Source: Gavia stellata
Taxonomy: Eukaryota; Chordata; Aves; Gaviiformes; Gaviidae
Length of the DNA stretch: 64,000 nt
Direction of reading: 5' to 3'
Assembly: GCF_030936135.1 (NCBI RefSeq)
Contig: NC_082600.1
Coordinates: 4,216,001 to 4,280,000, forward strand
Position 1 is the first letter of the stretch; each line of letters opens with the position of its first letter. Both the position numbers and the translations under genes were made by a program. The notes below the pieces were generated by a model. It saw only the letters and a list, made by a program, of their open reading frames with translations, searched no databases and was not told the origin of the DNA. Positions 58,517 to 64,000 of this stretch are shown in pieces.

Positions 58517-60653
58517 CTAGAAAATAGAGATCTTTCTGAGATCCAGTAAAAAACGGAGCCTTAACCTCTCTGATCCAAACAGGCATCCCTGTGGGGTCCA
58601 ACAGTTTTGTCTGCTGGGAAGAGAGAGTGATGGCGTCAGTATTTCTTGGAGTCAGCCCAATTGATTAAGAATCAATCTATGTGAAATCCTGTTTCTCTGA
58701 CCACAGAAGGAATCAATCAAGACACGACGGTTTCCTTGTTCACCACCCTAAGCATCTGCCCACCCTCCTTCCTTAGAAGTAGCTGACTCACCTCCTGTTT
58801 CCTTGGTGTTTAAGCAACAAAATCACCTGATTTGGGTTTTTTCCTTTTTTTTTTTTTAAAAGAAAAAACAAAGCCACAGGAAAATCCATGGCCCAAGCAT
58901 TATGGAGTTCTACATTGTGGTGGAATATCTGGAGGAAAGTGTCCCACCCTTTCAACTATCATTAAAAAAGATTGTTCACTTGTTCTTCTAGTTAGCCTGA
59001 ATTAAAAAAGCAGCTACAATATAAAGCACCTCATACGGACTGGTAAAACTGTCCAGCCCAGCACTAGAGCAGGAAAACACGATCTCCTCCAGTTCCACAA
59101 AAGCATCATGTAAACAAATATATTAAGCTTAACTTCTGCCATCCTGATTAGAAAGAAGCAAGTCTGGAACTGAAACTTCCCAAAGAGCAGTACTTTCAAA
59201 AAAGTTTGTATGCTTTAATGAGCATGATTCAGTCTTAAAGAAGGCATGCAAAATTCTTGACTCTTGTGAACTGTTGTCAAAGGGTTCCAATGCACAACCT
59301 CACATGCTGTATGTATGTTATTCTATGATGTAGAATATTTATACATGCTACGACACACCCTACTCAGGCATAAGCATTTCCAGAAATCCACTATGTGTTT
59401 GCCATTCTTAAAACACTACAAATCCAGAAGTTATAGGATGTCAGTAGTATATTTTCTGTCATTTCAGACTGAATTGCACTAGGATGACTCACGAAATGGA
59501 GAGCCACTCTAGCTATACAGAAGTGCCAGTGTCAAATGATACTTGGATTACTGTGGGTGCAACCTGAAGCACTTCAGAGGATGCCTAAGGAGCTGGAGCG
59601 TGAAAACAGTAATTTTTCCCCGATCATATGCTAGCGATATGCCTGAAGGGTCATCTCACCACTGGACAACTTCATTAGGTTTCGTACTTCCCTTCTCTCT
59701 GCACTTTATCCAGCCTTGCAGCTGATGGAGATGTCCTGTACCAATCCCTAATTACACACATACTGATTTCAAGCCCTGCAGGAGGTCTATGCTATATATT
59801 AATGCTTCCAAAGTACTGCCAATACTAAGGTTTGAAGAAGGAACCAAAAAGAACTGTGATCAGGATTTATCCTCACCTCCCACTGGAAAGACTGAAGCTC
59901 AAGCTACTATTATTAGAGTCTCTATTTATGGGTGTGTCTCATAGCACCTCGATATCCAGGTTAGGACAGGGAAGTCACCACGATGATCTGCAATGTCCCC
60001 TAACACTGCGAATCCCTGCCAACACTTGCAAGGCGCTGAAACCGCGATCCTGTTTGTCATAGCGGGCAGTGCTGCTTCGCACTCCCAACAGCACAGACAT
60101 TTCTAGATGGCAGCAGGAAGAAGCTGGTAAATGATCCGCAGCAGAATAGCAACCCCATAAGCCCAATCACAGCAATTACAACATCTGTATCCAGCTGGTG
60201 GAGCTCAATTTCCAAGCTGAGCCTAGGAGAAAACTACTCATTTTCCTCTAGAAACTTAGGGATTTCACTGCTCAGGTTCTGCTCAGTGTTACAGCTCACT
60301 GCCCACCTGCAAGCTACTTGGTTGTGGTTCTCCTCAAGTATCTGGAGGGCTAATGGCCTGACCTTCTCCTTTCTTCCTGGCTATGATCTGCTCCCAGTGC
60401 ATCTGGTCAGTGAGCAGTAGCTAGTGGCTTGGTTCTGGTACAGCCCGTGGGATGTGGATTCAGAGCTCCCGTTAGCAGTGCCAGCTCCCTGTGCCTGCTC
60501 AGTCCTGTGTTTAGCATTTACCACTGCCACTCATCACCAGCAGAAGAACATCAGCCACAAAAGATAACAGCCATGGTGGGTTCTGGAAACACTCAAAGGG
60601 CGTCATCTAGGGATGCGATTTTCTCCTTTAACAATCAGAAGTGGATGCATTAC
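58517..60653 (-). other. DDHD1: DDHD1 intron, 2.1 kb
   Basis: GT-AG intron with a T-rich/A-rich junction near 58846-58870 and no other repeat or exon that I can support. Confidence 0.85.
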
Positions 60654-60916
60654 CGTTGCTTAGTTATGTAAAGTTCTTCAAGTAAACGTTGCTCCTCATA
60701 GCTCATCCAACGGTCTTCAAGCTCCTCCTCCTCCTTCTGCAGCAACTGTTCATAAAGCCTGACTGGGTTCCAGCCAGTCATGATGTCGTAGGTGATGACG
60801 CAGCCCAGCGAGTGGGACACAATCGAGACTTTCCCTCCTTTCTCCTCAAACTCTGGATTCCGGGAGCAGAAGAGTGAGTATAGGCGGTTCAGCTCCTGCT
60901 GCAGCCCTTTCACCAG
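60654..60916 (-). CDS. DDHD1: DDHD1 coding exon with catalytic SHSLG motif
   Basis: DDHD1 is a cytosolic and organelle-associated phospholipase A1 that removes the sn-1 acyl chain, preferring phosphatidic acid and also acting on phosphatidylinositol. Human defects cause spastic paraplegia SPG28. On the minus strand the exon follows a TTGAAACAG acceptor and ends before GTAATG (263 bases, phase 0 to 2). The peptide reads LVKGLQQELNRLYSLFCSRN, then KVSIVSHSLGCVITYDIMTG, then WNPVRLYEQLLQKEEEELED and ends LLEELYITKQ. The Ser of SHSLG (about residue 36 of the exon) is the lipase nucleophile. DDHD1 has Ser-His-Ser where DDHD2 and SEC23IP have Gly-His-Ser, which fixes the paralogue. The acceptor tract is interrupted by purines but the AG and homology boundary agree. 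Confidence 0.98.
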
Positions 60917-61896
60917 CTGTTTCAAGAAGGTAAGGAAAAAAAGTTTAATATCAACATCTTATCACTTGTGTTCACGTTCACATATGTTCACGTACTACAC
61001 CGATGAGCTTCTTGAGAGTCTATCTAGGATGAGCATGACAGTCTGTTCACTTCGGCTGGGAAGATGAGCAAAATCTTATGGTCAGCAGCAACAGTTTGGT
61101 TGACTGTTGCTGACTCCAGTGGTTCATCTCTCCCCTCCAGACCCAGCAGCAACCACCACACAGGACATGTGGTGACCCTAGAACTGCGGCACGACACAGC
61201 CCAAAGCATTAAATCGAAACAAACCCTTAAAACAAATGACCGCTGTGCTTGAAGTACTTAACAGCATCCTCTGAGGTGAGCAATAGCAAGGTCCTTGGTT
61301 TTCACTAGTGATACATTAGCACAACAGCGACTATTAATACAGCTGTATTTCGCTATTGCTTGTTTCTCCCCCAGTTTCTCTACCTTTTCACAGCACTCAA
61401 TGTTTCTCCTGTGTCAGAAGTTCAGCTCCTTTTTTAACCTAAGGAGGCTGGAAGGTGCCTGAGCCACCCATGATCTGAAATCAACTCACATCTCTGCCAC
61501 AAGCTTGGCACATAACCCTAGACAAGTCGTACTCTCTCTTCTCCATTTATCAAAGTGAGCAACAGCATTCCTACCTCATCGCAGGGGACTGGGAAGATAA
61601 ATCCACTAAAATGGATACACACAGACACTACAGTGACAGCCTAAATGGGTTCTGGGAAAACATCCTCAAATTGCTTTTTGGATCTTCATAAAGCATAGTT
61701 GAACTCATCAAGTCTTCCATTATTCTGCCCACTGCTTGGCTACAAAGAGATGCGGCTTTCTGTCCTACTTCCCCATCTACCATACCGCACCTATTGTAAT
61801 TTTTTTCCAAAGGGATCAGAATAAAATTATGCCACTAAAGAATAAAAAGCTTCATCTTGGGCAAAGGGAAGATATGGGAGGAGAAAAAGCAGATAC

Positions 61897-62335
61897 CACA
61901 GAATCACAGAGTCACTAAGGTTGGAAAAGACCTGTAAGACCATCAAGTCCAACCATCAACCCAACCCCACCATGCCCACTAAACCATGTCCCGCAGTGCC
62001 ACGTCCACACATTCCTTGAACACCTCCAGTGATGGTGACTCCACCACCTCCCTGGGCAGCCTCTTCCAGTGCTTCACCACTCTCTCAGTAAAGACATTTT
62101 TCCTAATATCCAGCCTGAACCTCCCCTGGCGCAACTTGAGGCCATTTCCTCTTGTCCATCACTTGTCACTTGGGAGAAGAGACCAACACCCACCTCCCCA
62201 CAACCCCCTTTCAGGTGGTTGTAGAGAGTGATGAGGTCTCCCCTCACCTCCTCTTCTCCAGACTGAACAACCCCAGCTCCCTCAGCCGCTCCTCATCAGA
62301 CTTGTGCTCCAGACCCCTCACCAGCTCCGTCACCC
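61897..62335 (-). mobile_element. CR1 LINE, 5'-truncated, sense in DDHD1 intron
   Basis: In plus orientation it starts CCACAGAATCACAGAGTCAC and runs through AAGGTTGGAAAAGACCTGTAAG, the reverse complement of the 51477-52042 3' end, into the ORF2 C-terminal region (complement of [13 protein letters not shown] and [11 protein letters not shown]). It stops near 62335. It lies in the same direction as DDHD1 transcription and the frame is broken. Confidence 0.95.
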
Positions 62336-63904
62336 TTACGATATGCCCTTATGATATGAGACAGGCAGAGCCAGAATTTGAACATTCGATATAAGCAATG
62401 CTACGAAAAACAGTTTTCTGGTTATAGGATGTTTTTTTTGGGGGAAAAACGGGAATACAACACAATTCTCAGACGTCATAGGCTAATCCTATAGTACTAC
62501 TGCAATAAATATATATTGGTCCTATGTTAATTGAGTCTGAGAGGCTTAATCTGCTTTGAATGCTACACCAGGGTACATATGCATAAAAATGTTCAGATTC
62601 ACAGAAAGTATTTTTTAGAGAGAAATGTTTGAAGCCATGAAATTTAGGAACTAGACAATACAAAAAAAGGCAGCTTTGCTTGTGAAACTCAGCATAGTAA
62701 CAGAGCAATGCTTCCAGGCTACAGCAGAGGACAAACAAGAAATTGCAAATCATTCCCTTGTTAGCAACAGGAAATTAAAGCTATAGAACATGTAATTTGA
62801 ACATGATTTTTCAAGAGCCTGAATCGTTACTGAATATAAATATGAATAGCACCAGGACTGTCAGTGTTTGATGCACATTTTACTGAGTGAGAATCCACAC
62901 GTCAAACCCTGCGCCTAAAGCACTGTGAAATAATTAACAAAGCCTTGCAACAGCTTGCAGAAATAAGTATCGGAATATCTGTTTTCAAGTATCATTGACT
63001 GTGACGCCACCTATTCTTGCGTTTGGCTCTATACAGACTCTGGGCACTACGTTCACACATGAACAAACAGGCAGAGGTTTTAGCAAGAGCTGGAGCTGAA
63101 AATAGAAATCAGGACTAGCTTTGGCTGGCTGGCGTCTTCTCCATTTAAAAAGGTTTTGATTAAAACCTGGAACAAAATAGCAGAGATCTGTTGAAATCAA
63201 AGTGTTTTGGGATTCCTGCCAGGAGCTCAGTGAACTGAGGAAGGCTGATATCTGGCAGTTTGCGTGGCTGGCTGCCGTGGTACCCTCCAAGGGAGCCAAC
63301 ACACATCGTCCTGCCATCGGGGACCTCCGCAGGGAGCCCGGGACCCCCAGCCACGCAGCAGACACTCTGGACGGAGTGCTGGCTTCAGGTTTCAGAGCTG
63401 TCAGGGTAAAAATGCCAAGGAAACTAGTGCTGGACTCATCACAGCTTCCAGCATCTCTGTCAGTACAGCAGGGAGATGAGTAATGCCATCTCGGTTTAAA
63501 AAAAAATCGTAAATAAGCAGTATTAATATATCTCAGCGTCCCCAAATTTTTTCTCTGGTGGGAAAAGTAAGATGCACAATAACTCAACTGCTTTCCTTGG
63601 TTTCTTCTTGCATAAAAGCTATTGCTCCCGATGCCCTGCCCAACTTGCTCAACAGCTCTGTCCCCTACTCTCCTGTACCCTATTCCCACACAGCCTACTT
63701 CCCTGGAAAAACAGATATCTCCCAGGAAGAATGGCATTATGTCAGTCCCCTCCACAGCCCGTAGGCACAGAGCAGGTAAGTAATCTCCTGGCATCATGGC
63801 ATTTCATTACAAAGGTCTTGTTCTCTTGCAATCTGGAGACATAAGACAGAATATTTTTGGAAAGTCCTGGTTGGACACCAAGTCCAACGCTGTTTTTAAG
63901 GAAG

Positions 63905-64000
63905 GGAAAAGGGAGGGGGGAAAAAAAAAAAGGCGAAAAGGGAGGGGGGAAAAAAAAAAAGGCGAAAAGGGAGGGGGGAAAAAAAAAAAGGCGAAAAGGG
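63905..64000. repeat. Homopurine-rich tandem repeat, 29-bp period, cut by the window edge
   Basis: The unit GGCGAAAAGGGAGGGGGG plus 11 A recurs with GGCG at 63932, 63961 and 63990, a period of exactly 29. The only pyrimidine is the C of GGCG. At least three near-identical copies are visible, and the first lacks the GGCG. It continues beyond the window. Confidence 0.95.

Larger units (their letters stand above)
60917..64000 (-). other. DDHD1: DDHD1 intron, partial (5' exons beyond the window)
   Basis: Upstream of the SHSLG exon I searched the minus strand for the preceding exon (expected to encode the segment just before LVKGLQQEL) and did not find it, so it is probably right of the window. 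The stretch holds a sense-oriented CR1 and ends in a 29-bp tandem repeat. A 270-codon minus-strand open frame at 62985-63797 has no family resemblance and is not called. Confidence 0.75.

Noticed and set aside
61628..61810. Minus-strand frame containing MEDLMSSTMLYEDP as the DDHD1 exon preceding the SHSLG exon
   Set aside because: The resemblance to the expected DDHD1 segment is only a few residues and there is no matching acceptor/donor pair in phase.
62985..63797. 270-codon minus-strand open frame in the DDHD1 intron
   Set aside because: I recognise no motif or family, the composition is ordinary for intron sequence, and it does not match any DDHD1 segment. A protein search with no hit would confirm rejection.

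Overview
This is a vertebrate nuclear window, almost certainly avian. Two signals support that. Seven copies of the bird-type CR1 LINE 3' end are present, most with the octamer-like ATTCTRTG tail and none with poly(A), plus one much older CR1 copy. The only protein-coding sequence consists of short GT-AG exons separated by kilobases of intron. There are no prokaryotic genes, operons, CRISPR arrays or recognisable RNA genes.

Two genes are present, both on the minus strand and in the same order as on human chromosome 14q22: FERMT2 on the left and DDHD1 on the right. For FERMT2 (kindlin-2, an integrin co-activator) the window holds the CpG-island 5' end, the exon with the start codon (23025-23181) and the next coding exon (3979-4212). 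Together these give residues 1-130, the F0 domain and the start of F1. The remaining exons lie left of position 1. For DDHD1 (phosphatidic-acid-preferring phospholipase A1) the window holds the last six coding exons (60654-60916, 58441-58516, 53211-53360, 51034-51286, 49573-49755, 47299-47480), 368 residues in all. They carry the catalytic SHSLG motif and the whole DDHD domain. Every exon junction keeps the reading frame. Earlier DDHD1 exons and its promoter lie right of position 64000. The two proteins are neighbours in the genome, but nothing here shows a shared function.

Layout: 1-3978 is FERMT2 intron with a tandem duplication and a long hairpin-forming inverted repeat. 4213-23024 is the first coding intron of FERMT2; its gene-proximal end is a 1.2-kb G-rich minisatellite that almost touches the 5' splice site. 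23025-24180 is the CpG island, with two (GGCTC)n pentanucleotide arrays, a purine tract and a perfect CArG box. About 24.2-46.4 kb is intergenic, with five CR1 copies including the ancient one. About 46.4-47.3 kb is the DDHD1 3' UTR. 47.3-64 kb is the 3' part of DDHD1, with one antisense and one sense CR1 in its introns and a 29-bp homopurine repeat running off the window end.

I found no new multi-gene system. The unusual material is repeat architecture around the FERMT2 promoter and first splice donor, and the foldback element in its next intron. The many other open frames look like chance or repeat-derived frames and are not annotated as genes.
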